A DNA stretch of 64,000 nucleotides. Origin: Pseudokordiimonas caeni. GTDB taxonomy: Bacteria > Pseudomonadota > Alphaproteobacteria > Sphingomonadales > Kordiimonadaceae. Location: contig NZ_JAPPRR010000001.1 in the NCBI RefSeq assembly GCF_026719705.1, positions 1,093,255-1,157,254 of the forward strand, read 5' to 3'. Below the pieces are notes generated by a model. That model was not told the origin of the DNA. It searched no databases and was given only the letters and a program-made list of their open reading frames with translations. Positions 16,815 to 25,251 of the stretch are shown here, one piece after another. The stretch's first letter is position 1. The number at the start of each line of letters is the position of its first letter. The position numbers and the translations under genes are program-made.

Positions 16815-17985
16815 TCAGATGGTTGATTGGCCCGCGCATGTGCAGGCGATTTATGATGCGGTGACTTCGGCGGCGGAACCGGCACGTCTGACAGCGGCAA
16901 ACCTGCCAGATGGTGACGCCTACGCGGGCATCCGCATCGTGGCGCTCGGCAAGGCGGCGGTTCGAATGGCGCGAGCGGCAGAAGAAGCTTACGCCGCGCA
17001 CCCTTATGTTTCAGGTGTCGTCGTCGCCAAGTCCGACGAGGGATGGACGCCCGCACGCCTGCGCTTCATGCCGGGTTCGCATCCCGTACCGGACGAGCGT
17101 TCGCTGGCGGCAGGTGAAGCCGCGCTTGAGGTCGCGGCAAGTGCCGGACCGGATGACCTATTCCTTGTCCTTCTGTCCGGCGGTGGTTCGGCCTTAGCGG
17201 TTGCTCCTATGGAAGGTGTGACGCTTGCCGATAAACAGGCAGCGGTGAAGGCGCTTCTGGCGTCCGGTGCGCCGATTGACGAGATCAACGCCAAGCGGCG
17301 ACAGATGTCGCGGCTCAAGGGTGGAGGCCTCGCCCGCGCGGCGCAGAGGGCGCGGGAGATTGTCACGCTGGCCTTGTCCGATGTCGTGGGTGATGACCCT
17401 GCCACCATTGCATCCGGCCCCACATGGCTTGGCGAAAATGACAGGTCGGCGCGCTACGAGCTTATCGGGAGTGGCCGAACCGGGATTGATGCCGCCATCG
17501 CTTATGCTGCGGAGCAGGGTTGGGATGTGATCGACTGGGGCGACGCGATCGTCGGCGATGTGCGCATCGTGGCGAAGGATCATGCGGTGAAGCTTCGCGC
17601 GGTGCAGGCAGGTATCGCGAAACCGACGCTCGTTATTTCAGGCGGGGAGCTGACCTCGACCTTGCCGGAAAATGCCGGCGCAGGTGGCCCCAATCAGGAT
17701 TATGTGCTGAGCCTGATGGCAGCGCTGGATGGAACTGCCGGCATCTATGGGCTCGCCTTCGACACCGACGGGTGTGATGGCATCGGCGGCGGGGCCGGGG
17801 GCTGGTTCACACCGGAAAGCCTGGCGGATGCCCGGGCCATGGGGCTTGATGTCAGTGCCAGCATGCAAGCCTACGCGAGCCTTGATTTCCTCGCTACCCT
17901 CGGGACCCATATCCCGGAAGCGGCGAGCGGGACGAATATCAATGATTTCCGCGCGGTGCTGCTGTTGCCTCTCACCGGGGACTGA
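16807..17985 (+). CDS. Glycerate 2-kinase (MOFRL family)
   Basis: The 392-residue protein has the N-terminal DUF4147 domain (ALGKAAVRMARAAEEAY, GSHPVPDERSLAAGEAAL, LLSGGGSALAV, INAKRRQMSRLKGGGLARAA) and the C-terminal MOFRL domain (GAGGPNQDYVLSLMAALDG, FDTDGCDGIGGGAGGWF). This is the class II glycerate kinase that converts D-glycerate to 2-phosphoglycerate in the serine cycle or glyoxylate use. Older annotations call it hydroxypyruvate reductase TtuD. It is coupled to the tautomerase gene upstream. Confidence 0.93.
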   Translation: MTDQMVDWPAHVQAIYDAVTSAAEPARLTAANLPDGDAYAGIRIVALGKAAVRMARAAEEAYAAHPYVSGVVVAKSDEGWTPARLRFMPGSHPVPDERSLAAGEAALEVAASAGPDDLFLVLLSGGGSALAVAPMEGVTLADKQAAVKALLASGAPIDEINAKRRQMSRLKGGGLARAAQRAREIVTLALSDVVGDDPATIASGPTWLGENDRSARYELIGSGRTGIDAAIAYAAEQGWDVIDWGDAIVGDVRIVAKDHAVKLRAVQAGIAKPTLVISGGELTSTLPENAGAGGPNQDYVLSLMAALDGTAGIYGLAFDTDGCDGIGGGAGGWFTPESLADARAMGLDVSASMQAYASLDFLATLGTHIPEAASGTNINDFRAVLLLPLTGD

Positions 17986-18068
17986 CACATATGTGAGGTG
18001 ACCGTGGGGCCTGTGGCACGGTAAGAGAGATAACCGAACGTCGATCGCCAAGGGGAGTTGTTGCGCGG

Positions 18069-20156
18069 ATGTTTGCCGGTTTCAGGAAAACGCTGGTGGC
18101 TTTGGCCATGGTTGCAGGCAGCACGCATGCCGCCCCCGGCGCCGAGGTATCGCTCAGTGAAAGCCACAGCAGTGCAGCACTCCTGACCGCCGCGGACGGT
18201 GTGGCCCCGGGCAGTACGGTACGGCTTGGCTTCACGGTTTCGCCGCGCGATCACTGGCATAGCTATTGGCTCAATCCGGGCGACAGCGGCCAGGCGACTA
18301 TTCTGGATTGGGAACTCCCTAAAGGCGTCACCATCTCCGCGCCCGATTATCCTGTACCCGGCAAGCTGCCGGTCGGCCCCCTGATGAACTATGGCTATGA
18401 CGGCGACGCCACGATCCTGATGACGCTCGCGGTGCCGAAGGATTTCACCAGCAGCGAGGTGAAGATCGGCCTTGATGCCGAATGGCTGGTCTGCGAGATC
18501 GAATGCGTCCCCCAGATGGGCCGGTTCGATATCACGCTGCCGGTTGGCGCCACGACTGTGCCGAGCGACGAGGCCGTGGCGATCCGTGTCGCCGAAAGCA
18601 AACTCCCGGAGCCCGCATGGTGGGACAGTCGCGTTACCCTTGAGGGTGACACGGCCACGACCCTCACCGTGATGATGAGCGAAGAAGAAGCAACGGAGGT
18701 AACGGAAGCCTATTTCTATCCCGCCAGCGAAGGTGTCGTCGACTATGCGGCGCCCCAGACTTTCAAGACGGGTGCCGAAGGGCTGATACTTTCCCTGCAG
18801 CGCAGTGCCGGCGCGCCGCGCCCGGAAACAGGCAAAGGTATTCTGACGCTTTCCCTCGCCGATGGCACATCGCTTGCCATGATGCTGGATGCAGACCTGT
18901 CTGCTGCGCCGGTCATGCCGAACGCTTCGGCACCCGCTGTGCTGGCTGACGCCATGCCGCTGTGGCAGGCGGCCCTTTTCGCGCTTGTCGGCGGGTTGGT
19001 GCTGAACCTTATGCCCTGCGTTTTCCCGATCCTGTCGCTGAAGGCCTTTTCACTCGCCAAATGTGCGGGCAAGGCCGATGCCCATCACCGGATGGAAGGG
19101 CTGGCCTATACAGCCGGTATTCTCACTACATTCCTTGCGATCGCCGGCGTCCTTCTCGCCCTACGGGCAGGGGGCGCGGCCATCGGCTGGGGCTTCCAGC
19201 TGCAGGAGCCAATCTTTGTTGCCCTGATGGCGATGCTGATGCTTGTGCTTGGCTTGTCGCTTGCCGGGTTTATCAATATCAGCACCGGCTTTGAGGGGGC
19301 GGGGCAGGAGCTGGCGGCATCGGGCGGGGCCAAGGGCGCTTATTTCACCGGTGTGCTCGCAACGCTTGTTGCCACACCCTGCACGGCGCCCTTGATGGGG
19401 CCTGCTGTCGGTTTCGCACTGACGCAACCTGCCGTCATCGGTCTGATCACCTTCCTGATGCTGGGGCTTGGCATGGCACTGCCGTTCCTTGTGCTGTGCT
19501 TCAGCCCTGCCGCCATGAAGCGCCTGCCGAAACCCGGCCCCTGGATGAATGTCTTCAAGGAAGCACTGGCCTTCCCGATGTTCGCGACTGCCCTTTGGCT
19601 TGTTTATGTGTTCAGCCAGCAGACCGGCATCCCGGCGACCTTCGGGCTTTTACTTGCCATGCTCGTGCTGGCCTTGGCCCTGTGGATATGGCGCACGGGC
19701 ACGAAGGGGTTTGTGCGCGGACTTGCACTTTCCATCGGTGCCGTCAGCCTCGCCCTTGTCATCTGGACATCCGGTGCGCGGGTCGAACAGAAGGTGGCAG
19801 CGGGCGACAATACCGTTGCCTACAGCGCCGCAGCGCTTGAAGGACTGCTCGCTGATGGTGGCCCTGTTTTCGTTTATTTCACCGCCGACTGGTGCATCAC
19901 CTGCAAGGTGAATGAGCGCGTGGCGCTTGACCGCGACGACACGCAGGCACTGATCGCCGAGCGCGGAATCAAGGTGGTGAAGGGCGACTGGACCAACCGC
20001 AACGCCGAGATTGCTGCCGTTCTGGCCGCCCACGGCCGGGCCGGTGTGCCGCTTTATCTTTTCTACCCCGCAGGTGCGCGCAACCCGATCGTGCTGCCTG
20101 AAATTCTCACCCCCGGCGGCTTGCAGGATGTACTCGCCGGCCGCCAAACCAGCTGA
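18069..20156 (+). CDS. ScsB-type membrane thiol-disulfide reductant transporter (DsbD family)
   Basis: The 695-residue protein has a signal peptide, an N-terminal periplasmic domain with the Cys pair in CEIECVPQMG, a membrane part of about eight helices with the electron-carrying cysteines in LNLMPCVFPIL and VATPCTAPLMG, and a C-terminal thioredoxin domain with DWCITCK. All three Cys pairs of the electron relay are present. The long N-terminal domain points to ScsB and away from DsbD or CcdA. In Caulobacter, ScsB passes electrons to ScsC-type proteins and a periplasmic peroxiredoxin. A redoxin gene follows directly and is the likely partner here (inference). Confidence 0.9.
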   Translation: MFAGFRKTLVALAMVAGSTHAAPGAEVSLSESHSSAALLTAADGVAPGSTVRLGFTVSPRDHWHSYWLNPGDSGQATILDWELPKGVTISAPDYPVPGKLPVGPLMNYGYDGDATILMTLAVPKDFTSSEVKIGLDAEWLVCEIECVPQMGRFDITLPVGATTVPSDEAVAIRVAESKLPEPAWWDSRVTLEGDTATTLTVMMSEEEATEVTEAYFYPASEGVVDYAAPQTFKTGAEGLILSLQRSAGAPRPETGKGILTLSLADGTSLAMMLDADLSAAPVMPNASAPAVLADAMPLWQAALFALVGGLVLNLMPCVFPILSLKAFSLAKCAGKADAHHRMEGLAYTAGILTTFLAIAGVLLALRAGGAAIGWGFQLQEPIFVALMAMLMLVLGLSLAGFINISTGFEGAGQELAASGGAKGAYFTGVLATLVATPCTAPLMGPAVGFALTQPAVIGLITFLMLGLGMALPFLVLCFSPAAMKRLPKPGPWMNVFKEALAFPMFATALWLVYVFSQQTGIPATFGLLLAMLVLALALWIWRTGTKGFVRGLALSIGAVSLALVIWTSGARVEQKVAAGDNTVAYSAAALEGLLADGGPVFVYFTADWCITCKVNERVALDRDDTQALIAERGIKVVKGDWTNRNAEIAAVLAAHGRAGVPLYLFYPAGARNPIVLPEILTPGGLQDVLAGRQTS

Positions 20157-20176
20157 TCAAGGAAGGAGACACTGTC

Positions 20177-20782
20177 ATGATCCGTTTTGCTCCGGTTTTG
20201 TTGTCGATTGCCGCCTTCACGCTCCCTGCGCTTGCCGCCCCCGAAGTGGGCAAGCCAGCCCCCGCCTTCACCGGCACCGATACGGCTGGGGCCACTGTCA
20301 GCCTCGCCGACCTGAAGGGCAAGCCGGTGATCCTTGAATGGACCAATCACGAATGCCCCTATGTGAAAAAGCATTATGAAGGCGAGAATATGCAGCGCCT
20401 GCAGGCCGAATTCGCAGAAAAAGGCGCCATCTGGCTCACTGTGATTTCCTCAGCCCCCGGCACTCAGGGCAATGTGGACGCCGCAACCGCCGACAAGCTG
20501 ACTGCTGACCGTGGCGCATCGCCTGCGCATGTGCTGCTGGATGAGGCAGGCACGATTGGACGCGCTTATGAAGCCCGCACGACGCCCCACATGTTCCTGA
20601 TCGATGAAGCCGGTGTGCTGCAATATATGGGTGCGATCGATGACAAGCCCTCGGCAAATCCCAAGACGCTCGATGGTGCCCACAATTATGTTGAAGCTGC
20701 ATGGGATGCCATGAAGGCTGGCAAGGCCGCCGATCCCGCCTCGACCAAGCCCTATGGCTGTTCGGTGAAATACGAAGGCTGA
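20177..20782 (+). CDS. Exported redoxin/thioredoxin-like protein (AhpC/TSA fold), possible ScsB client
   Basis: This 201-residue protein has a Sec signal (cleavage near ALAAPE) and a redoxin fold: VGKPAPAFTGTDTAGATVSLADLKGKPVILEWTNHECPYVKKHY, where the ECP motif holds the reactive cysteine, and RTTPHMFLIDEAGVLQYMGAIDD. A second cysteine occurs near the C-terminus in YGCSVKY. The ECPYVKKHY type is widespread beside ScsB genes and resembles the Caulobacter envelope peroxiredoxin-like PprX. It starts 20 bases after scsB with a GGAAGGAGA ribosome site, so it is co-transcribed. Confidence 0.85.
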   Translation: MIRFAPVLLSIAAFTLPALAAPEVGKPAPAFTGTDTAGATVSLADLKGKPVILEWTNHECPYVKKHYEGENMQRLQAEFAEKGAIWLTVISSAPGTQGNVDAATADKLTADRGASPAHVLLDEAGTIGRAYEARTTPHMFLIDEAGVLQYMGAIDDKPSANPKTLDGAHNYVEAAWDAMKAGKAADPASTKPYGCSVKYEG

Positions 20783-20881
20783 GGCTAAAGCCGGCCGCAT
20801 GAATCGTTAACAGGCTTGCGCCTGCCTCTAACCACGGTAAGATACCGTCAGATTTCGGATTTTCAGGGCAGGCGCTGATCA

Positions 20882-21754
20882 ATGTTTCTGTTCATCGGGC
20901 TGATAGTTGTATTTGTGATGGTGTTCGGCGGCTTCATGATGGCCGGCGGCAAGTTCGACATCATCCTTCACGCAGCCCCGCACGAGCTGATCACCATTTT
21001 CGGCGGTTCCCTCGGCGCCTTCATCATCGCCAACTCGACCCGCGTGATGAAGCAGAGCGCCGCGGCTTTCGGCAAGGTTATCAAGGGACCGACATGGAAG
21101 GCGGAGGACTACAAAGACCTCCTGTGCCTGATGTTCATCCTTGTGAAGACGATCCGCTCCAAGGGTGTGGTGGCCGTTGAAGCCCATATCGAAAACCCGC
21201 ACGAATCAAAAATCTTCCAGAATTTCCCGAAGATCGCGCACGACCATCATGTGGTTGATTTCATCTGCGACTATGTACGCATGATGACGATGAACTTCGA
21301 GGATCCGAACCAGATGGAAGACGCGATGAATGCGGACCTTGAGAAGCACCACAAGGAAGAGCATGAAGCCCAGCATGCCCTGCAAACGATGGCGGATGGC
21401 CTGCCGGCTATCGGTATCGTGGCCGCCGTGCTTGGTATCATCAAGACCATGGCCTCCATTTCAGAGCCTGTTGAAATCCTTGGTGCGATGGTGGGGGGTG
21501 CGCTTGTCGGCACGTTCCTTGGCATCTTCCTGTCGTACCTGATGATCGCGCCGGTCGCGGGCCGCTATAACCAGATCCTTTTTGAGGACGGCCACTTCAT
21601 GAATCTCGTGAAGGTCATTCTGGTCGGTCACCTGCAGGGGAATGCCCCGCAGATCTCCGTGGAACTTGGCCGACGAGCCGTGCCGGGCCACCTGATGTGC
21701 AGCTTCATCGAACTTGAAGAAGCCATCGCAAATCTGCCGCCGGATCTTTCCTGA
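20882..21754 (+). CDS. motA: Flagellar motor stator protein MotA
   Basis: The 290-residue protein has four membrane segments and a large cytoplasmic loop. The two key prolines of the stator are seen in DGLPAIGIVAAVLGIIKTM and APVAGRYNQ, and the charged cytoplasmic part carries the YVRMMTM... region that meets the rotor. MotA with MotB makes the proton-driven stator. No motB follows; the next gene is argC. Unlinked motA and motB are known in Caulobacter, so this does not mean loss. No other flagellar gene is in the window. Confidence 0.96.
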   Translation: MFLFIGLIVVFVMVFGGFMMAGGKFDIILHAAPHELITIFGGSLGAFIIANSTRVMKQSAAAFGKVIKGPTWKAEDYKDLLCLMFILVKTIRSKGVVAVEAHIENPHESKIFQNFPKIAHDHHVVDFICDYVRMMTMNFEDPNQMEDAMNADLEKHHKEEHEAQHALQTMADGLPAIGIVAAVLGIIKTMASISEPVEILGAMVGGALVGTFLGIFLSYLMIAPVAGRYNQILFEDGHFMNLVKVILVGHLQGNAPQISVELGRRAVPGHLMCSFIELEEAIANLPPDLS

Positions 21755-21818
21755 CGGGCAGTAACAGGGTCGGCACAGCCGGCGCCGGTTCCAGAGTAGA
21801 AGCAATCCCCGGGAAAGG

Positions 21819-21843
21819 CCGGCCATTTTTGGCCGGTTCTCCC
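21819..21843 (+). terminator. Possible terminator hairpin between motA and argC
   Basis: CCGGCCA (21819-21825) pairs with TGGCCGG (21830-21836) across TTTT. The following TTCTCCC is not a good U-tract, so termination may be weak, or the hairpin may belong to the argC leader. Confidence 0.4.
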
Positions 21844-21867
21844 ATATCCAAATGACGGAGCATGAAA

Positions 21868-22989
21868 ATGGATAAGAAGCTGCGCGTCGGTGTCCTTGGT
21901 GCCAGCGGTTACACTGGTGCCGATCTCATCAGGCTGCTCGTTTGCCATCCGAATACGGAGATTGTGCTGCTGACAGCCGAGCGAAAGGCTGGCCAGTCGA
22001 TCGAATCCGTTTTCCCGCACCTTGGCGGTTATGGCCTGCCGGACCTGATCTCGCTCGATGATGTGGAATGGCCTGCCGTTGAGCTGGACGTGGTTTTCTG
22101 CGCACTGCCGCACGCCACGAGCCAGGAAGTGATCAAGGGCCTGCTGCATTCGGTGAAGCACAGCATCTTGGAAGAAATGGTCGCAGAAAGCCCGTCATCG
22201 CTTGCCGATCGTATTCAGGGCGAGGTGAAAGTGATCGACCTGTCGGCCGATTTCCGCCTGCGCAACACTGAAACCTACGGCGAATGGTACGGCCGCGCCC
22301 ATCAGGCGACCGACTTGCAGACCAAAGCTGTTTACGGCTTGCCGGAACTGTACCGCGAAGCGGTGGTAAAGGGCGCGCTTGTCGCTTGCCCCGGCTGCTA
22401 CCCGACGGCTGCTCTCCTCGCGCTTGTGCCGTTGTTGCGTGCCGGGCTAATCGAGGCCGAAGATATCATCATCGATGCCAAGTCCGGTGTTTCGGGTGCC
22501 GGGCGCAGCCTGAAAGAATCGAACCTTTTCGTGGAAGTAGCCGAGGCTATGCATCCCTACGGCGTCGGTCACCACCGGCACATGCCGGAAATCGAGCAGG
22601 AACTGGCGGTGGCCGCCGGCAAGCCGGTGACCATCAGCTTCACGCCGCATCTGGTGCCGATGAACCGCGGTGAGCTTGAAACCATCTATGTCCGTCTCAA
22701 GGACGGTGTCAGTGCTGACGATCTGCGGGCCCACTGGATGGATGTTTATGACCTCGCACCCTTCGTGCAGGTGATGGAGAAGGGCGGCATGCCCTCGACC
22801 CGCGCTGTGCGGGGCTCCAACCGTTGTTCGCTCGGCGTGTTCGAGGACCGCATGCCGGGCCGTGCCATTCTTGTTTCGGCCATCGACAATCTGGTGAAGG
22901 GCTCGTCGGGGCAGGCGATCCAGAATATGAACCTGATGTTCGGGCTGGATGAAACCACCGGCCTGATGCAGGCACCGATGTTCCCGTGA
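21868..22989 (+). CDS. argC: N-acetyl-gamma-glutamyl-phosphate reductase
   Basis: The protein matches type 1 ArgC: VGVLGASGYTGADLIRLL nucleotide-binding start, VIDLSADFRL, the active-site Cys in ACPGCYPTAALL, SGVSGAGRSLKE, and the HRHMPEIEQEL and VSAIDNLVKGSSGQAIQNMN segments. It reduces N-acetylglutamyl phosphate in arginine synthesis. The GGAG at 21857-21860 stands 7 bases before the ATG at 21868 but only 1 base before the ATG at 21862, so the second start was chosen (373 residues). About 20 extra residues sit before the VIDLSADF strand compared with the usual length of about 350. Confidence 0.96.
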   Translation: MDKKLRVGVLGASGYTGADLIRLLVCHPNTEIVLLTAERKAGQSIESVFPHLGGYGLPDLISLDDVEWPAVELDVVFCALPHATSQEVIKGLLHSVKHSILEEMVAESPSSLADRIQGEVKVIDLSADFRLRNTETYGEWYGRAHQATDLQTKAVYGLPELYREAVVKGALVACPGCYPTAALLALVPLLRAGLIEAEDIIIDAKSGVSGAGRSLKESNLFVEVAEAMHPYGVGHHRHMPEIEQELAVAAGKPVTISFTPHLVPMNRGELETIYVRLKDGVSADDLRAHWMDVYDLAPFVQVMEKGGMPSTRAVRGSNRCSLGVFEDRMPGRAILVSAIDNLVKGSSGQAIQNMNLMFGLDETTGLMQAPMFP

Positions 22990-23567
22990 CGGCGCTTTAC
23001 CGCGAAACCGACTGCGGCGGGCGGCTCACCCCCTATATGGGGCGCTGGCCTGTCGTGGACGACAGCGCCTTTGTCTTTCACGGGGCGCAGGTGATCGGCG
23101 ACGTGGAAATCGCCGCAAACGTCAGCATCTGGCACAATTGCGTGCTGAGGGGGGACGTCAATCACATCCGGATCGGTGAGCGCACCAATATTCAGGACGG
23201 CACGGTCATCCATGTCAGCACTCGCACGCATCCGACCATCATCGGGCGGGATGTGCTCGTCGGGCACAAGGTGATGTTGCATGCCTGCACGCTCGAAGAT
23301 CATGCCTTTGTGGGGATGAGCGCGATCGTGATGGATAATGCCCGTGTCTGCACTGATGGCATGCTGGCGGCGGGCGCGATGCTCACGCCCGGCAAGACGG
23401 TCGGTTCCGGTGAATTGTGGGCTGGCTCACCCGCCAAATTCATGCGCGCCGTGACGCCGGAGGAGATTGAGCGGAATCGCAAGATGGCGGCCCACTATCA
23501 TCGGCTGGCTGAACAGCACAGGATGGACGCGCTGGGGCGCCCGCACGAACTGCCGCCTTATCCCTGA
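22986..23567 (+). CDS. Gamma-carbonic anhydrase family protein (left-handed beta-helix)
   Basis: The 193-residue protein is built of hexapeptide repeats (VIGDVEIAANVSIWHNCVLRGDVNHIRIG) forming a left-handed beta helix, with the metal-binding histidines expected in VIHVSTRTH, VGHKVMLHAC. It is close to YrdA/CaiE and to the gamma-CA proteins linked to complex I in mitochondria. Catalysis cannot be assumed from sequence. The start overlaps the argC stop by 4 bases, so it is the second gene of that unit. A bidirectional terminator follows. Confidence 0.92.
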   Translation: MTALYRETDCGGRLTPYMGRWPVVDDSAFVFHGAQVIGDVEIAANVSIWHNCVLRGDVNHIRIGERTNIQDGTVIHVSTRTHPTIIGRDVLVGHKVMLHACTLEDHAFVGMSAIVMDNARVCTDGMLAAGAMLTPGKTVGSGELWAGSPAKFMRAVTPEEIERNRKMAAHYHRLAEQHRMDALGRPHELPPYP

Positions 23568-23570
23568 GAC

Positions 23571-23603
23571 AAAAGAAAAAGGGCCGGAAATCCGGCCCTT
23601 TCG
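23571..23603. terminator. Bidirectional Rho-independent terminator
   Basis: GGGCCGG (23581-23587), loop AAAT, CCGGCCC (23592-23598). On the plus strand TTTCGTT follows; on the minus strand the run is TTTTTCTTTTG. It serves both the carbonic anhydrase gene and the convergent PuuD-like gene. Confidence 0.88.
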
Positions 23604-23624
23604 TTCATTGAAGCAGTCAGTCTC

Positions 23625-24203
23625 TCAGAAACCGAGGCCGTTCTGCTGGCCGGTCATGCACAGCAACATCGGGATCGACAGCATCGTGTTGGTGCGGCTG
23701 AAGAGCATTGCGGTGCGGGCCGCCTTCGGTTTCAGCGCCGGGTCGGCTTCAACGATGCCAAGGGCGATTTTCTGGTTCGGCCAGATAACGAACCAGACGT
23801 TGAACCACATGATGATAGCCAGCCACATGCCGATGCCGATCAGGCGGAAGCCTTCGGTTACGGTCAGCGCGTCGACAAGGTTAGGGCCGATCAGCCACAG
23901 GCCGGTTATCAGGGTCGCCATTGCACCCCACCGGAACCAGAAGAGTGCGGCCGGCGCGATATGCTTGCCGACCGCCGGTTTCAACTCGTCCGGGATCGAT
24001 GGCATGGTCGGGATCTGGACGAAATTGAAGTACCAGAGCAGGCCGATCCACATGACCCCCGAGATAACATGGAGATAGCGTGCTAAATAGCCGTGATCGA
24101 CGGCGATGCTGGAAAAGCCGCTGGTGGCAGCAGCAAAGACAATGATCGCGAGCACCACGCCTGCAATCACCGTGTTCTGCAGCGATTGAAGAATTTTCCC
24201 CAT
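23625..24203 (-). CDS. PuuD-like membrane protein (urate hydroxylase DUF989 domain)
   Basis: This 192-residue integral membrane protein has about five hydrophobic segments. HGYLARYLHVISGVMWIGLLWYFNFVQ, with conserved His and a Trp-rich helix, is the pattern of the membrane domain of PuuD-type urate hydroxylases (DUF989). The cytochrome c domain that follows in full-length PuuD is absent, and there are no purine genes nearby, so enzyme activity is doubtful. A stand-alone version of about 190 residues occurs in many alphaproteobacteria. The conserved histidines suggest heme binding. Confidence 0.72.
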   Translation of the reverse strand: MGKILQSLQNTVIAGVVLAIIVFAAATSGFSSIAVDHGYLARYLHVISGVMWIGLLWYFNFVQIPTMPSIPDELKPAVGKHIAPAALFWFRWGAMATLITGLWLIGPNLVDALTVTEGFRLIGIGMWLAIIMWFNVWFVIWPNQKIALGIVEADPALKPKAARTAMLFSRTNTMLSIPMLLCMTGQQNGLGF

Positions 24204-24299
24204 TGAATAGTCCCCCTAGACATACGATTAGAGGACCTATGGTAAACCCAACGTAGGGGCTTCTCAAGAAGGAAGTCTGAGGGGCTCAGCTTCAAGCGT

Positions 24300-25187
24300 A
24301 TGATACTTCAAGAAAAAACAGTGGGTGATATCGCAGGGGCGCTGGAAAGCTGCCGTGCGCTTGTGGAATCGCACGATCATGACCGCTATGTGATGGCGCT
24401 TTTTGCGCCGGCCAGCCTGCAGCCGCAGCTTTTTGCGCTTCTGGCCTGCAACCACGAAATAGCCAAGACTCGGGAAAGTGTGTCGGATCCGATGATCGGT
24501 GAAATCCGCCTGCAATGGTGGCAGGAGGCCATCGAGGGGCTGCTGGCAGGCGAGGGCAGGGAGCATCCTGTGGTGACAGGGCTTGGCACCATCAGGCAAT
24601 TGCCGGTGATTGCGCCGTTGCTGTTCAGTCTGATCGAAGCCCGCCGCAGCGATCTTGACGAGATTGGGCTTGCCGATTTTTCAGCCCTTCAGGCCTACAC
24701 GGCGGCCGTGGGCGGAAAATTGAACGAGGCGGCGGCCATCATCCTTGGTGCGGCTGCGGATGACAGCGCTGCCCGTGCCGCCCGCGCGGCCGGAGATGCC
24801 TGGGCGATGGTCGGCCTGTTGCGCGCCATGATTTTTGAAATCCAGACGGCCAGGGCGGCCTCGACGCGCCTGTTGCCGGGGGCGGAGGTGGAAGGCACGC
24901 TCAGCCGCAGCGTCAACACCATCAATGCCGACATGGCGCCTTCACTGATGCCGGTGATCGGGCGGATGCTGGACGCAGCGGACGCGAATATTGCCGAAGC
25001 GCAGCGGCTGGGCCGGGGACTGGCCAAGGCGCAACGCGCGCCGTTGCTGCTCGCCACATTGGCTGCGCGTCACGTTCGCCGCTTCAGGCAGGCAGGCGGC
25101 GATATGTTTCAATTGCCGGAAGGGGGCCTCGTTGGCCCCGGCGTCCTCTTGCGCCTGATGTGGGCTAACCTGACAGGTCGTTACTGA
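24300..25187 (+). CDS. Squalene/phytoene synthase family protein, probably NDUFAF6-like
   Basis: The 295-residue all-helical protein belongs to the squalene/phytoene synthase fold: HDHDRYVMALFAPASLQPQLFALLACNHEIAKTRE and SDPMIGEIRLQWWQEAIEG. The two DxxxD motifs that bind magnesium-diphosphate in true synthases are missing: the second region reads AGDAWAMVGLLRAM. This matches the mitochondrial complex I assembly factor NDUFAF6 and its alphaproteobacterial relatives better than a carotenoid or hopanoid enzyme. No terpenoid gene is nearby. A complex I role is inference. Confidence 0.8.
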   Translation: MILQEKTVGDIAGALESCRALVESHDHDRYVMALFAPASLQPQLFALLACNHEIAKTRESVSDPMIGEIRLQWWQEAIEGLLAGEGREHPVVTGLGTIRQLPVIAPLLFSLIEARRSDLDEIGLADFSALQAYTAAVGGKLNEAAAIILGAAADDSAARAARAAGDAWAMVGLLRAMIFEIQTARAASTRLLPGAEVEGTLSRSVNTINADMAPSLMPVIGRMLDAADANIAEAQRLGRGLAKAQRAPLLLATLAARHVRRFRQAGGDMFQLPEGGLVGPGVLLRLMWANLTGRY

Positions 25188-25198
25188 ACAGCAAAAGA

Positions 25199-25226
25199 GC
25201 CCGCAGAATCGTCTGCAGGCTTTCCT
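25199..25226. terminator. Weak bidirectional terminator
   Basis: GCCCGCAGA (25199-25207) pairs with TCTGCAGGC (25212-25220) around ATCG with one mismatch. On the plus strand TTTCCT follows; on the minus strand the run is TCTTTTG. It lies between two convergent genes. Confidence 0.6.
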
Positions 25227-25251
25227 GTACTGATTGGGGGTCGCTCAGGCC

